A stretch of DNA of 64,000 nucleotides. It comes from Nelumbo lutea. Lineage: Eukaryota > Streptophyta > Magnoliopsida > Proteales > Nelumbonaceae. This document shows positions 24,212 through 36,830 of this stretch, in pieces. The stretch spans positions 51,138,922 through 51,202,921 of the forward strand of contig JAKGHH010000004.1 of NCBI GenBank assembly GCA_022828595.1, in the 5' to 3' direction. The notes beneath the pieces were generated by a model, which was given only the letters and a program-made list of their open reading frames with translations, did not search any database and was not told the DNA's origin. The position numbers and the translations under genes are program-made. Position 1 is the stretch's first letter. Every line of letters starts with the position of its first letter.

Positions 24212-24559
24212 GTAGATAGAATAGGACAGTATGAAGATCTAGCAAGGATGACAATTGGTAACTTGCTCTCTGATATTAGAGGAGATGCCAATTAGGTCCT
24301 CAATCACTTGCTACATCTAGGATTGGAAGGCATGGAACTCTTGCCTCTCCCTTTCCAACCCCTACCTAGCTTTATTAGCACTTTCAACTTGATCAACAAG
24401 TGTAATAGAGAAAGGAACCATTCTTTGTTGAAGGGAGTGAAATTCAGACTCTCTAGAGTGAATCGTCCCAATTAAGTAGTCTATAGTTTACTATTATATA
24501 TAACATCTACACAACATTCTATTGCCTCAAGTCTAGTGTTCATTATGGCCTCATGTATA

Positions 24560-25660
24560 GAAAATTTGCATCTAGCCCAAAACTTTGTCCCTTACATTTG
24601 AAATGCTTTTGGTAATAGTATCAAAGTAGTGAGTTATGGCATTCAAGTTGAGCAAGGTTGATAAGTTGTTAGATGATGATGGGATGCCTATTAGGTTAAA
24701 GTCATTTACATTTATATCATCTGGAGGATAGTGCAGATGGTCCCCTTCATACTCAAAGTGATGATCATGTACATTCATGTTCCCTTAATCATCATTCTCC
24801 CCATTCACTTTAAGATCAACCTCTCTACTTCTTATGTCAATCCATATTCTTACAACATTCTTGTGAAGGTTCATATTTTTCAAGGTCCTAGTAGGTTAGT
24901 ACTGATGACTTTACAACCATTAACCCATTTTTGGCTCATTTTTTAAGTTTTATCTCAAGTTCTATAAAGATTTTAGTCAAAAGCATTCCGTAGGGTAAGG
25001 GACTAGTGTTACTCAATGTTGTATCTAACATGTGTCTCATAATAATAAGGTAGGTTGACAGGGCTTCTAGTCTTAATGCAATAAATAGAAGTAGTCCCAT
25101 GTAAGAGATGCTATTGAAGGATCATTTCTTATGAAGAATTCCTTTGGCTACTACAAAGTATATAATTCTCACTAGGACCTTCAAGTCGTTTACCTTGGGT
25201 TTATAAGATTGCTTAAGGTGAGGATTTTTAAAAATGGTTTTGAAAGCACCGATATAACTGACTTCCTCAAAGTTAGGCCAACCCCTCTTTTCATATAGTG
25301 TTGAGCCTTCACTTGAAATCCCCAAAAGGTGCCCTAATTCTACAATAGCTAACTAAATCCTAACAACCTCAACAAAAGAATCCAATTTGTTCCCTAATCA
25401 ATTCAATAAGAAACTAGCATAGAAATGTTAATCAAGACAAAAAGTGTAAAGTACATAGGTTTTTGGAATTTGACTAGGGCATCCCAATCTAGATTCCTTA
25501 AGGGAGTTTTAGTGTTGAAACCCTCAAATTCCAAAGTTAACGTTTCAAAATAAAGTAGCCTCCCATCTAAAACTTCTCTTATAGTGAAGAAATCATGGTA
25601 CCTTATTTCATCTTCCTTGTCATGAACAATGGTCCCCTTCTATCATGAGTGTGTTTGGCT
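24560..25660 (-). pseudogene. Extra reading-frame relic between pol and 3' LTR
   Basis: Minus-strand translation yields KPKVNDLKVLVRIIYFVVAK, then ALSTYLIIMRHML and LPYGMLLTKIFIELEI. I recognise this as the plant-specific domain often labelled 'putative plant transposon protein', usually ending LPYGMLLT.IF. It lies downstream of RNase H and upstream of the 3' LTR, the place where Sirevirus elements can carry an env-like or extra ORF. Frameshifts and stops are present, and no transmembrane segment was recognised. Confidence 0.6.
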
Positions 25661-25839
25661 CCAACCTCAGAATCTTCAAACCTCTTTTCCTTTTTACTAG
25701 TAGATGTCGTTTGATCAAAAGATAAGTGTTAGAGGTATAGACAAGTCTTGAGAAAGATGAAGAAGCTATTTATTGGCTTTGGTGTTGAAATAATTTTTAA
25801 AAATAAACAAGAAAGTTGGTTATAAAGTCTTAGTCACAT

Positions 25840-26170
25840 CAAGAAGTCAACTATTTAGGGGCAATAGTTGACTATTGCAATGGGTTGCTAGTGACAAAGT
25901 CTCCTCCTCCATGAAGTAGTCACATGCTAGACCTTAGTAGTCAACTACTTGAGTAGTTAGAATTTTAAGTAGTATACTAGTTAGTTTTCTGTGCCAATGA
26001 GTCGACAACTACACTAGGCTACTAGTGATAATAGTCTCTTCCTACGTAGAGTAGTTACCTACTAGACCTTAGTAGTCAACTACTTCAAATAGTTGATTTC
26101 TTGAGCAATCAGACTTTCAAGTAGTACACTACTTAACTCTTTGGTGCCAATGAGTTGACTATTAACCTTT
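25840..26170. repeat. Second palindromic agtcaact cluster
   Basis: Words such as tagtcaactactt, gtcgacaactac and tagtatactagt recur together with two diverged copies of a longer unit (ctagaccttagtagtcaact appears at about 25930 and 26065). It sits between RNase H and the extra reading frame. Confidence 0.6.
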
Positions 26171-26229
26171 TTCATAGATATTACTTAAATTTTTACAAGT
26201 TTAGGCCTACAAGTTTTCCATTCAATTTG

Positions 26230-26350
26230 TCTCAATCAACCCATTTCTTTTCTTATGTAATCAAACTGATCATCATTCAAGAACTTTGTAAGAATGTCTT
26301 CTAGTGGATGCTTTGAATCATTGAACTCAAGCTCAATGGCCCCATGTCTT
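26230..26350 (-). pseudogene. copia RNase H C-terminus relic
   Basis: Minus-strand frame IELEFNDSKHPLEDILTK followed by DQFDYIRKEMG and a stop matches the last block of copia polyproteins (ADIFTKPL..F..LR..LG). Only about 1.3 kb of element sequence, after removing the PIF/Harbinger insertion, separates it from gag. Most protease, integrase and reverse transcriptase sequence is therefore deleted or unrecognisable. Confidence 0.7.
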
Positions 26351-27026
26351 CACCTAAATTTGAATTCCAATTCTATTACAAGGTAGGTTATGATTTTAAT
26401 AGACAACTAATCAACCTATTTATGACAAGATTCAGGGCTGGAAATATTTAGTCAAACTATAGTCTAGCTATTATCTCCTGAAGTGATTCAGATTTCACAA
26501 CTTTGAGTTAAGTTGATTCATAAAAGCATGCATCCTAGGTGGTTGAGCTTGTTTAGATATTTTTTCTATGTATTAAAAGAACTTCAGTGATGTAGCTAAT
26601 ATACGCTGAATTCTTAAGTATCTCACTCATTTCTAACATTGGTCTATATATTGTCATATTTAGATCTTAGTCACAATTTATCCCATGCATGTGCAAACAT
26701 TTCATGAGATCAAAACTATTCAAATGCCTTTAAGATATCTTAAAATGAGAATCATACAATTTTACTTTTTGAGAAGCTATATCCCAATGTGACATGCTCC
26801 TAAACATGCTCTTTGCAAAAATACTTCGTCAGCATGAGTAAGAATGTCTATGAATGAACACTTTTCAAAGTTTGTTTACTAATCTGATGCCAAATATCAC
26901 ATTTATCTATGCATTTCCTATAAATGGGAGATAGAACAAATTTCTAGGTGTAGTGACCTCAACTTTTTCATCTATATTTGGTCTTACCTTCCAAGGATCT
27001 TTAGGTTATATTTTTATTTAGGTTTA

Positions 27027-27994
27027 GGGCATGTTCATTTCCTCTTAACTCTTATCTCTTAAAAAGAATCTTTTAACTTTAAGAGAAAAATGGTTGTCCA
27101 TTTCCTCTTATCTCTTATCTCTTAAAGTGCAATCATACAACTTTTTTGTTTTCGAACGGTACCCCCAAAAAAGGCAAACAAAAATTCTAATATATGGGGT
27201 CAAAATGGATATTTGATAATTTTTAGAATTCAGAACAACATTCGTTGCATTCAGAGTTCAAAGGAAAGAAAAATTCACCAATACCAATATACTTCTTAAT
27301 GTAATTATTGCACATTCAGATGTAAAACTTCAGAGCAATCGAACAGGACCTTAGCGTGAATATATTCTCTTCCATTTGAGTCCTTATAAAATTGCTTAAA
27401 CCATTTGGTTTTCTAAGAACTTATTGCTAAATACAACACTTATTACTCCCTTGCAACTTTCAAGCAATTTTAAAGCTATGATTTTTATTTGGAGGACAAC
27501 TTTCATATTTTACTCTTTTTCTAAGTAGCATCCCCATGAAATATAAGATTTGATCATGGAAATGAGTCAATCTTGGCTTGCACTATATAATTTGGATCCT
27601 AGTTCCTTTTTACTTGTCCTATTTTCGATACCATGATCATGATTAATATTGGTTGAGATTGTTATTTAACTTCCTACTTAGGGATTGTTCATTTTTTAGA
27701 TTTTGAGAGGGAGAAAGTTGGTCAATGGGAACCCATGTTCTTTTTTGAGATTTATATATGGGTCCACAAAAATTTATTTTCCTTGGGTATCACTTGAAGG
27801 GGAAAGTTGTCAATACTTGAATGGGATAAAATTTCCCCGTTAATAATGGATTTTTATGAATAAAATGGTCACTTTTTATTTACATGAAAAATAAAAAAAT
27901 GAGTAAACACACTTACCTAGGTAAGTATTTCCTAGGGACACTTAATTGAGTAAGTGAATTTACCTAAGTAACTTCCTAAAAAGTGAATGGGACC
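27027..27994. mobile_element. PIF/Harbinger-like element, TTA target duplication
   Basis: Inverted ends gggcatgttcattt and aagtgaatgggacc are each flanked by TTA (27024-27026 and 27995-27997). It is 968 bp, almost the size of the element at 48378-49351. Subterminal words cttatctctta and acttacctaggtaagta are repeated. No transposase reading frame was seen. It splits the pol remnant of the Sirevirus-like element. Confidence 0.75.
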
Positions 27995-28589
27995 TTAAGA
28001 TCAAATAATCTTATAATATTTTAGGAGATAATGACATTTTTTCATAACTTTGATGACATTTATCCTTAGTCTAAACAATTTCCTTGTCCTAAGTTATGTA
28101 ACAAATAGATTATGTTCACCTTGTCCTTTATGACACATAGAACAAAACAATTTCCAAGGAGGTTCAAAGATATCATAGGTAATAATAGAAAAATCAAGTC
28201 ATTCATTTTGTGTTCAATCAAAAGATAAATTATTATTCAATCAAAATAATTTTGGAATCACATGAATGTCCACAAATTTATTTTGAATCTAAATTTTGAC
28301 ATCTATATCTAAGAATTTGCTCATATACCAAAGTAAATGATAAGAGATGCTAACATTTTTCTTGACAAGCAAATGGTCATAATTTAAGGTATTATTAATC
28401 AACCATTATTTTCTTCACAAGAGTTGAACCATACTTTCATCATACATGAATCTATTTGAAAAATAGTATATATCTCAAACCTCATTTTGGCTTGGCCTTC
28501 TCATCATATATCTATTTCCCTTGACATGATGGACTATTTGACTTCAATTTTCATGTCCATGATTCTTATGCCATTTAGAGGATTAATCC

Positions 28590-30130
28590 TGCAAATATCA
28601 TCAATAAAATCGGGTACCCATTTCATATTGGGCCCTTGGGGTTAGTGACCTTCTTCTTTTTAATTTATTTGACTCTTAGATCTTTGGGATTTCTTCTATA
28701 ATAGCAATGATAGGTTGAATGAACCAATCTTACAACAATGTGTACAAGAAAACTTCATTTGTTTTGAACTTGATTCTTTTACAAGCTTAGTATTATGGGA
28801 TTAACTTGTATTTGATGCCTTTTTTATCATTGCAAATTCTTTGATTCTCTAGCATTTTATTAAAATTTTGCATTACTATTAAAATTTCCTATGGTTCTTA
28901 GGAGATTGCCTTTTTCTATTTTCAAATTAATACATTAATTAGTTAACTTTTGAATAGAATCATCCTTTTTTTTTCCTTTCTTAGTTCTTCATTTTGTGCC
29001 TTTATAGTTAAATTAGAAGATGCAAGAATGATGTTTTGACTTCTTAAGCTACTAGATTGGATAATAAGATTCTCAATTATTTTCCTAAGCTTTTTTATTT
29101 TTTAAGACTAACTTTTTGCTTTCTTTTAACAAATATTCTAGAGCTTGTCAAAGCTCTTCATTTGTAAAATAAAATCAAAGTAGAACTAGGAATTACTTCA
29201 TCTTCTTCTCTAACTAATATACACAAATTGGCTTGTTTATTCTCCAACTCTTCTCTTCTAAAACTTATATTGTCTTATATAGTTTTGTTCCTTCTTCTTC
29301 TCTTTGAAGTTATTCTTCAAGTTTAGACACTCAAATTTGATATGACTTACTTTCTTACATTCAAAGCATGTGGGCTTTTCTTTTCTTGTTGTCATCTTCG
29401 TAGTGCCTCTTTTGTTTTAGAAGAAATTTTAAGAATTTTATTAAGAGGAGTGTTATTTCCTTCTTATTACAATTCTCCTCTTCTTCTCTCCTCCTAACAA
29501 CACTTTTAAGGGCAATGTTTTTCTTATTAATGCAGCCTTAATTTTCTTTTTCTTTTAATACCATCTCATAAGTGAGAAGTTATCCTATCAAGTCATCCAT
29601 TTGTAGGGTGTTCAAATTCATTACTCCTTGGATCACTATGATTTTTACTTTCCATTCCTTTGGAAGAGATCTCAGTATCTTTTTTTATCTTTTCTTCTTC
29701 TAGATATGTCTTTCCAAAGGATTTGTGCCCATTGACAATATATGTAAAATGGGTAAACATGTGAGTGACAAATTCATGTGTGGTTTCATTTTAAAAAGAT
29801 CATAAATGCATGTACAAATATGCTTACTTTTGACCCCATCACTTAGTTCCCTTATAGGTAACCTCTAGAGCTCTTTGTATTTCTTGTGTCGTATCATAAT
29901 CTAAATCTTATTAAACTCATTTTTGTCTAACATATAGTAGAAATGGTTCATAGCCCTAGCATTCGAAGTGATTTTCTTCTTCTCATTTTTATTCCATTCT
30001 AAAGAAGTTTTCTCTACCACTACCTCTCCTACTTTCTTGGTAGGCCTATAAAGTCCAATCTCAACTATTTGCCAAATTTCTGTTAGAGATATGAAATAAG
30101 TTTCATTCTCGCTTTTCACAAATTATAGTT
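28590..30130 (-). pseudogene. Sirevirus-type gag relic
   Basis: Minus-strand translation gives the UBN2-type gag order: TEIWQIVEIG, MNHFYYMLDKNEFNKI, THMFTHFTYIVNGHKSFGKT, then a zinc knuckle CFECKKVSHIKFEC at 29368-29327 (C-X2-C-X4-H-X4-C intact). A lysine-rich, coiled-coil-like stretch follows. A second knuckle-like CTHCCKIG lies near 28740, and NPKGPNMKWVPDF at about 28643-28605. The paired knuckle and GPK..WVP tail are, to my knowledge, typical of Sirevirus gag. Several stops and frameshifts make it a pseudogene. Confidence 0.75.
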
Positions 30131-30202
30131 TGTGTCATTGAAAAATAGAGGCCTGAAGATGGATTGCCCTTGACATAAGAAGTGTTAGATTAGATTACCA
30201 TT

Positions 30203-31080
30203 TTATTTCACCTAGTTATTAAGCTTCCAACTATGGTGAATCCACATTGATAAACTTGTTGCCCAAGTTTCTTCTCCAACTAATGCTTTTAAAAAAATGC
30301 ATTCCAATAATGATTCAAAGTAGTAATTTGAAGTGAAGAATATATAACAAAATTGAGATTAAATGTTAGAAAGCAATAACAAGAACAAACTAATAACAAT
30401 AGAGAACATAACATACACAAAATTTATAGAGGCTTTTCCAAGTTTGTTCTATGTATTTTCTTCAAACAGTCTCCTAAGAATTTCATTATACTAGTTGGGT
30501 TTTTTAACTGTTAGCAAAACCTTTCACAAGTTGGACTTTCAAATGCCAACAAGACCTTTACTACAATTGGACTTATAGGTGCCAATAAGACCTTATAGTG
30601 TTTAATGTTTGAACACTTAATAATACTCAATTAGAACACCACTAGTTGATCAAATACAATAAGTATATCAATGAATGAATACAAATGATAAGCAATGTGA
30701 TTCATCTACAAGGTTGATATATAAATACAAACTAAACTATTTGGATGGAAGAGAATACACAACGAAATATGAGCTATAACACATGAAGAGACTTAAGATT
30801 CTTAGTGAGAATCAATTTATCTTAAATGGTTATTCAACTTTTCTCACAAAGGTGAAATTCTTTTAATTCAGAATATCTTCATTCTCTTTTTCTCTCTTGC
30901 TTTTGTTGTCTTTCTTAGTTAATACATTTTGCATAATGTACTTCCTTACATTTTTCATCACAAACTCATACATAAATAATATGAATTAAGGCTAGAGAGC
31001 ATGATACCATTATTGAGTCATTGAGAGAGATGACTTATCCACTCTATCAAAGGAAAATTTTGATTTAAGCTTATTGTCAC
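30203..31080 (-). repeat. Putative 5' LTR of the Sirevirus-like element (truncated)
   Basis: It matches the low-coordinate LTR from 30265 to about 31060. Just inside, on the minus strand, tggtaatctaac at about 30190-30201 may be a decayed initiator-Met primer-binding site. Sequence beyond 31080 no longer matches, so the outer part of the LTR is lost. Confidence 0.5.
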
Positions 31081-31900
31081 TTGGTAGTTAAGAAAAAGGA
31101 AAATTTTGATTCTTTCTTCTTATAGATAAAAAAGAGAAGAAGAAGACATTAAAGGGCCATATATGACCCATTAAAACTAAAACACAAGGGTTTCATGAGT
31201 GTGCACAATCTAGGGCAATTCAGGGTGGGGATAGAGCTAGGTGTATGTGAGTTCCATTAACCTAACCACAAAAAACCTATGTTTTGTGGGTTTGATCATG
31301 TACCTCCATTTTTAAAAGGATGATGATTGACCAATTCAACCATTTAGTGAATTAGGTCCACCTTAAACCAATTAATGATGCCATAAGATTCCTTTGCCTT
31401 GGTTTCTCTTAACAAAGTTTGTGCATTGCATAGGTACCAACTAATTATAAAGTCACTAGTTTTTTATTTCTTAAACCTTCACTTTTTATTGTTCTCAAGA
31501 ATCTATAGAAGCCATTGGAAATATCTAACAACTATTGTTAAAAATAAAATCCAATTAGTAGTGGAGATACAAGGTTCTTTCAAACTATGTTAACATCATA
31601 GAATATAGAGTACCTTTTCATTGGTTTTTTATTTCTTAAACCTTCATTTTTTTATTGTTATCAAGAATCCGTCAAAGCCATTACCACTCTCTCTAAAAAT
31701 CCATTCGATAGTGAATACTTAGACTATCCAATAGATAATCATCAGTTTGGAATAGATCTCTTCTTTGCTGAGATTTCCAATGGTTGGATGAAGAGACGAA
31801 AAAACTCAAAAATAAATGTTTAACAAATTTGAAGATTTAATTGATTGATCAATTGATCAATTGGTGGTTAGCATACGGGTAATACCCTAAACCATAAGGA
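31080..31900. other. AT-rich stretch with a 180-bp-spaced duplication
   Basis: The block agttttttatttcttaaacc..ttattgttctcaagaatc near 31455-31520 recurs near 31625-31690 with several differences. No gene or class of element was recognised. Confidence 0.35.
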
Positions 31901-31904
31901 GGCA

Positions 31905-33570
31905 TCTTCACTATATATATAAAGCAATATTGCCCACGTCACACACCCTCCCCTTCTTCCTTTCCCCCTACCCTACTTTCTCCTTAAGATTTCTCTCATT
32001 TCTCCCTTACCTCTTTCTTTCTCTCTCATTAACTCGCTCCGCTCCCTCTTTTTCCCCTACCTATCCCTCCCATTTATCCACATCATCATGGCCCTAACCC
32101 ATCTCCATTAGCCATGCCATCATCATTATCAATTTTAGAATAGTGACAGAAATTACAACTTCCCAAAACTAATCAACATATAGTTATAGGAAACCTATAA
32201 CAATGGTTTCCTTTTTCTTTTCTTCCCTATTACCGAAAGAACCTCATTCTTCATACATAGAAATGAAACTCTATGAAAAAATAACTATAGAGACTCTCCC
32301 CCTATTTAGGATCGTTCTAACAAATTCCCTATGTCACAAGCTTTGTGCTACCTATTCTTTCAACTTCTTTGAGGTAAGATATGACTCTCTTTGGTAACTA
32401 TGAAATATAAAAAAAAAATCAAATTTTTCTATGAGTATAAACAACTTCTTTGTGCTAAGATATGACTCTCATTGTTGTTTTTATTTCATGCTTTTACAAT
32501 AGATTCACAAATTGTGTTCAACCTCATTTCTTTGTATTTGTTTGTTTCATGCTTTTAGACATAACAAAACTAGAATTTGTGTTTTTATTTTATGCTTTGA
32601 GAACTAACTAACCCAAAAACTAATGGTAACTTCTTATCTATATTAATTTCATCTCTTTTAGATTTTCATTTGAAACTTCTCCTCATGTCCCAGCTTGACT
32701 TAGAGGTTTTTCAGATTTGCAAGGGAGATAAAGAAATAGGAGTACAACCCCAATTCTTCTATGTAAGTCTAAAAAATGTTCAATTCAATCCTCTAATGTT
32801 TCATCTATTTTATCTCATTATGCCAATTATATGCCTAAAACTAGCTTCTGGGAGATTTACTAGTCACCAATGACTCATTTCCTCATCCAAAATGCCAAAC
32901 GAACACTATTATGTTCACTGCATGGAGTGAACATTGTAGCTTCTATCCATGTTAAGAAGTAGGGATTATCATATTAGATTTGTTAAGAAATCCTTACCAA
33001 ATTGTCTCGTCTATTACTATATACTAAAATAAGAATGGCCACATTAGATGGCCTCCCCTTACTCTACTACCCAACCCTACAATTCTAAAGGGGGTGCATT
33101 ATTCTCTTTAAAAGCCTATGGAGTTTCCACCTCAACATGGCAATCTCCTCTTTTTTTGCTAAAAAAAAAGAAACAATATCGTAATCGTGATATAACAGGA
33201 AACCAAAATTATTCGTGCATCTTTCTATCATTTCCTTCCTTATCCCACACCTCTCCTCTCTCACTATTTTTCTATTGAATCCTTGTAGAAGAACAAACTA
33301 CTTAATAACGAAGCTGCATCCTCCAGTTTTCAACAATGTTTCAGTGAACACAAATCAAACATGTTTTCATATTACATTTTTTATGTTTTGGTTAAATCCT
33401 ATTTTTCGATTAAATTCTTGATTCAAATACAAGAGCAAACTACCTTCCCATTTTCAATCATACTTCAATGAATACAAAAGAACAAGGTTGCATTGGTGAA
33501 CACAAAAGAACAAAGCCACATCCTCCAGTTATTTATTATGTCTTCGATGAACACAGATCAGGTATATATG
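31905..33570 (+). mobile_element. Helitron-like sequences, at least one 5' end
   Basis: An A followed by tcttcactatatatataaag and gcaatattgcccacgtc resembles plant Helitron 5' ends; compare 19012. A second candidate start, tctattactatatactaaaa, occurs near 33010. The block gaacacaaatcaa..ttggttaaatcctatttttc near 33350-33425 recurs at about 33550-33640. No Rep/helicase sequence and no CTRR terminus were identified, so extent is uncertain. Confidence 0.3.
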
Positions 33571-34019
33571 TCTTTAGATCATGATTGTTATCTTTCTTGG
33601 TTAAATCCTATTTTTCAATTAAATACTTGGTTCTGTATTGTGTTCATAGAGCTTTGGTTCAAGTAAACTCTCTGTTTATTTCGGTAAATCCACATTTTGT
33701 TTTCAACAACATTTTGGATGTTATTTGGGAGTTGGCATAGGAAATGATTTGCTTATGTACAAATCTGGTATTGGACCAACTCAAATCATTCTCTAGTCAT
33801 GTACAATACTTACTTTGTTTCTGTTCAAGCAACGTGCATCTCAAATAATTCACAACTATGGCCCTAACTTTGATTGATTTATTGTATAGAACTTGATTTG
33901 ACACTTAGTAAACCTACGAGTGGTGACCAGATGTGTTGTACGTGCTCAACATTAGCTAGTTATTAAACTTTCATGTGAAAGAACAACTACTATGTTTGCT
34001 TGAGTGAACACTATAACTC

Positions 34020-36830
34020 TTAGGTGGGTTAGGAAGATGATAAATATGGGCCAGATCCAACCCATTTTCTAATTAACTTGTTCAAAACCAAACTTGTCAT
34101 TTCTGGTTTGGAATCAACGGGTCCGATTTGAGACATATTTTATCTTAACCCAAATGAAAATTTGTCTAATTTGGACCCACATTTTACCCATATTAAATAA
34201 TTAAATTATTAAAAAACATTAAATAATTATTTTGGGAGTACAAGTGCCATAATTTATGTTAACTACTAATAAATTTGCTAAAATTTACAATAAGATATTA
34301 AAAATAGAATTTAAAAGTAATTTAAAATTATTAAATTACTGAAATATATCATAATTTGAGTAAAATATTTATATCTTTACAATAAACTATCGTATTTTTA
34401 TTTATTGAAATTTATTGATTTTAATTATTAATTTCCATAACTTAAATATTGTATTTTTCTTTAATTGTAGTTATTTGTCTTAATATTTTTAATTGTTAGT
34501 ATTTTTAAATTATTTCATATTAAAATGATTGAAAATTATTGAAAAAATCTTTAAATTTTATAAAAATACTAAAATTACTAAAAATACTAAAAATTATTGA
34601 AAATGCAACCAAAAGTTATTGTTTCAAAAACTAATTTGGAGGCCGATGCAATTCTATCTCTGAGTTGAATGGATCAACGATTGAAGTGCTTGGGTCAAAT
34701 GGTTTTTTACCAAGTCAACATTTTTTACCAAAGTGTGGGTTTCAATAGAACCAGACCTGGAATCAAAGGCCGAGTGGCAACTCGAATGGTTCAATCGACC
34801 AAGTCAACGACGGGTTGAAAACATTGAATTTGAGTATAGTTTTGTTAAAATTTTAGTAAATTAACAAAAAAATTTACTCTTAATTTGCAATAGTTAATAG
34901 TAAAGTATCAGAAACTCAATAAGTATTAAAAATTTGAATTTAACAATCATTTAATTTTTTGGGGAAATAATATTTTACTATTAATAAAGTATTAGTTTCA
35001 GTAATTTATTATATTTCTATTTACTAAAATATATTGATTTTAATTTTTTGTATTTTAATTATTAATTTTTCATTATTTAAATACTATATTTTCTTTAATT
35101 TTAGTTATTTTTTAATATTTTTGGTAATAGTTATTAATATTATTCTTGTAGTTTAGTATTCCTAAGTTTTAGTTTCTAAAAATTATAACTTCAGTAATTT
35201 TCTTCATTTCCTTTTTTTTTTGTGGCCTATTTTGTTTGTTTAAACTTATTGAGAATGAAAAAGAAAATATTGAAATAACCTCATGTTTTGAGTATATCAT
35301 AGGTTTTCTCCATATTAATTTTGCACCCCATAACCTTATTTTTCCTTTTTATTTTCTTCATTATGCTATTCATCATTTCATGAGAAATTAAAATGTTATC
35401 TATGATTTTCTTCCCTGAAATAAATGCACTTTGGATGTTTGATTAAGATTTTTTGCATAAATTAATGAAGCTCACAATGAAAATAAATAAGTAAATAAAT
35501 GTTCATCCTAAGACCTAAATCCTATAGAACACCCTATTTATCAACATATATCCAAGATGTTATTGCTGGAAAATTTTGATGTTGGCACGATTCATGAGTA
35601 GAATTTGCGTGTTTACAAGTGAAGTGGTTGGAAGAAGAAAGCATCCATTTTAGAGCCTTTTCTACTAATCTACGTTAGAGCTTGTGAGTAGGAGATTGCC
35701 TACTTTAACACAACTTATGTGTTTACAAGTTTCAAGTTAAGGGTCTTGACCAATCAACCCACTAGGGTGGTAATTTGGTCGAAAAAATGGGTTTGTCTTG
35801 ATTAAAAATTGGGTCAATTCCAGTTTTGTCCTGTCCTAAACCAATTTAGACCCATAATTGATTATTTTTATTAAATATAAAATATTTTCTTAATTTGTTA
35901 TAATTTTTTCATATTTTATGTTTGAAATGGTAAATTTGATAGATAATAAATAAGGTAATATTAGTTAAATTTGGTTAATTTACTAACATACAAATAATTT
36001 AGCTTTTTCCATTATTTTTATTAAAATTATATCAACAAAATTTAACTTTGGCTAAAATGGTTTGTTAGCTTAGACTTTACTCAACTTTCATGTCTCTTTA
36101 TGAATGCCCTTTAAATGTCATGAGTCACATTAGGGATGACATATTCGGTCTTCCCTATCTTCGTATTCGTAAAGTCTTTCTAATATAGAGGCATCCAAAC
36201 ACCTTTGTACATTTATGAGCCGAATGCCTATTATATAGCTTTTTTTGAAGGGTAAGGTTTTTGCATCCCCTGCTCCTAGGCCTTTTATTGATTTATTAAT
36301 AAATTAATGGTGCCCCCACCCTCCATCAAGAGTAAATTTTGGGATTAAAAAAATATTAACAAAATTTAGATTATAATTTATTATTTAAGTAAACAAATAT
36401 AGTTTCTAGTATAATTGTTTTTTATCGGATCTAGACCGAATAGAATTGACTATTAATCGAGATGGTTTTGGGTCTATAATTTTGTCCCAATTAATAATCA
36501 ATTTAGGACTGTTGGTTCTACCTGGACCCAACCTAGACTAGCTCATTGGTAACCCTATGTTAGGTACTAGGAGTGGTTATGGGTTAGGCCAAGTTTATGG
36601 GCTTTTTGGTCCTAATGAAAAAATCATAATTGTACAATAAGTTGGCTTGGCTAAGCTTTAGACCTATTGCATACAAATAAGGAATAGGCTTCATTTTATT
36701 CCTAGACTTTTGGTTTGGCTTGGCTTACCTATCATTTATTTTATAGATGAAGGTAAAGCCTTCATTCCCATTCTTAAGCAATGTTGGACATAATGATCAC
36801 TCTGAAGTATTGGGCCCAAAGCCCAAAATT
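34020..36830. repeat. AT-rich repeat region with hAT-like fragments
   Basis: Very AT-rich stretches (34190-34620, 34850-35200, 35860-36060) are separated by words such as gggtccg, aacccattt and gggtcaat in both orientations, as in decayed hAT-type elements. Clean ends and target duplications were not found. No coding sequence was seen. Confidence 0.35.

Larger units (their letters stand above)
20255..31080 (-). mobile_element. Sirevirus-like Ty1/copia retrotransposon, decayed
   Basis: The two ends share a collinear block: 20305-21250 resembles 30265-31060 over hundreds of bases with the same sense, as LTRs should. On the minus strand the order is 5' LTR, gag (30130-28590), a remnant of pol ending near 26240, a further reading-frame relic (25660-24560), then the 3' LTR. 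The low end carries tgtttcctaggcatcc and gagggggtgaattgggt; the latter, inverted, is what I recall from Sirevirus LTR 3' ends. Three DNA transposons sit inside. Stops and frameshifts are everywhere, so the element is dead and old. Outer limits are approximate, and no target duplication was found. Confidence 0.7.
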
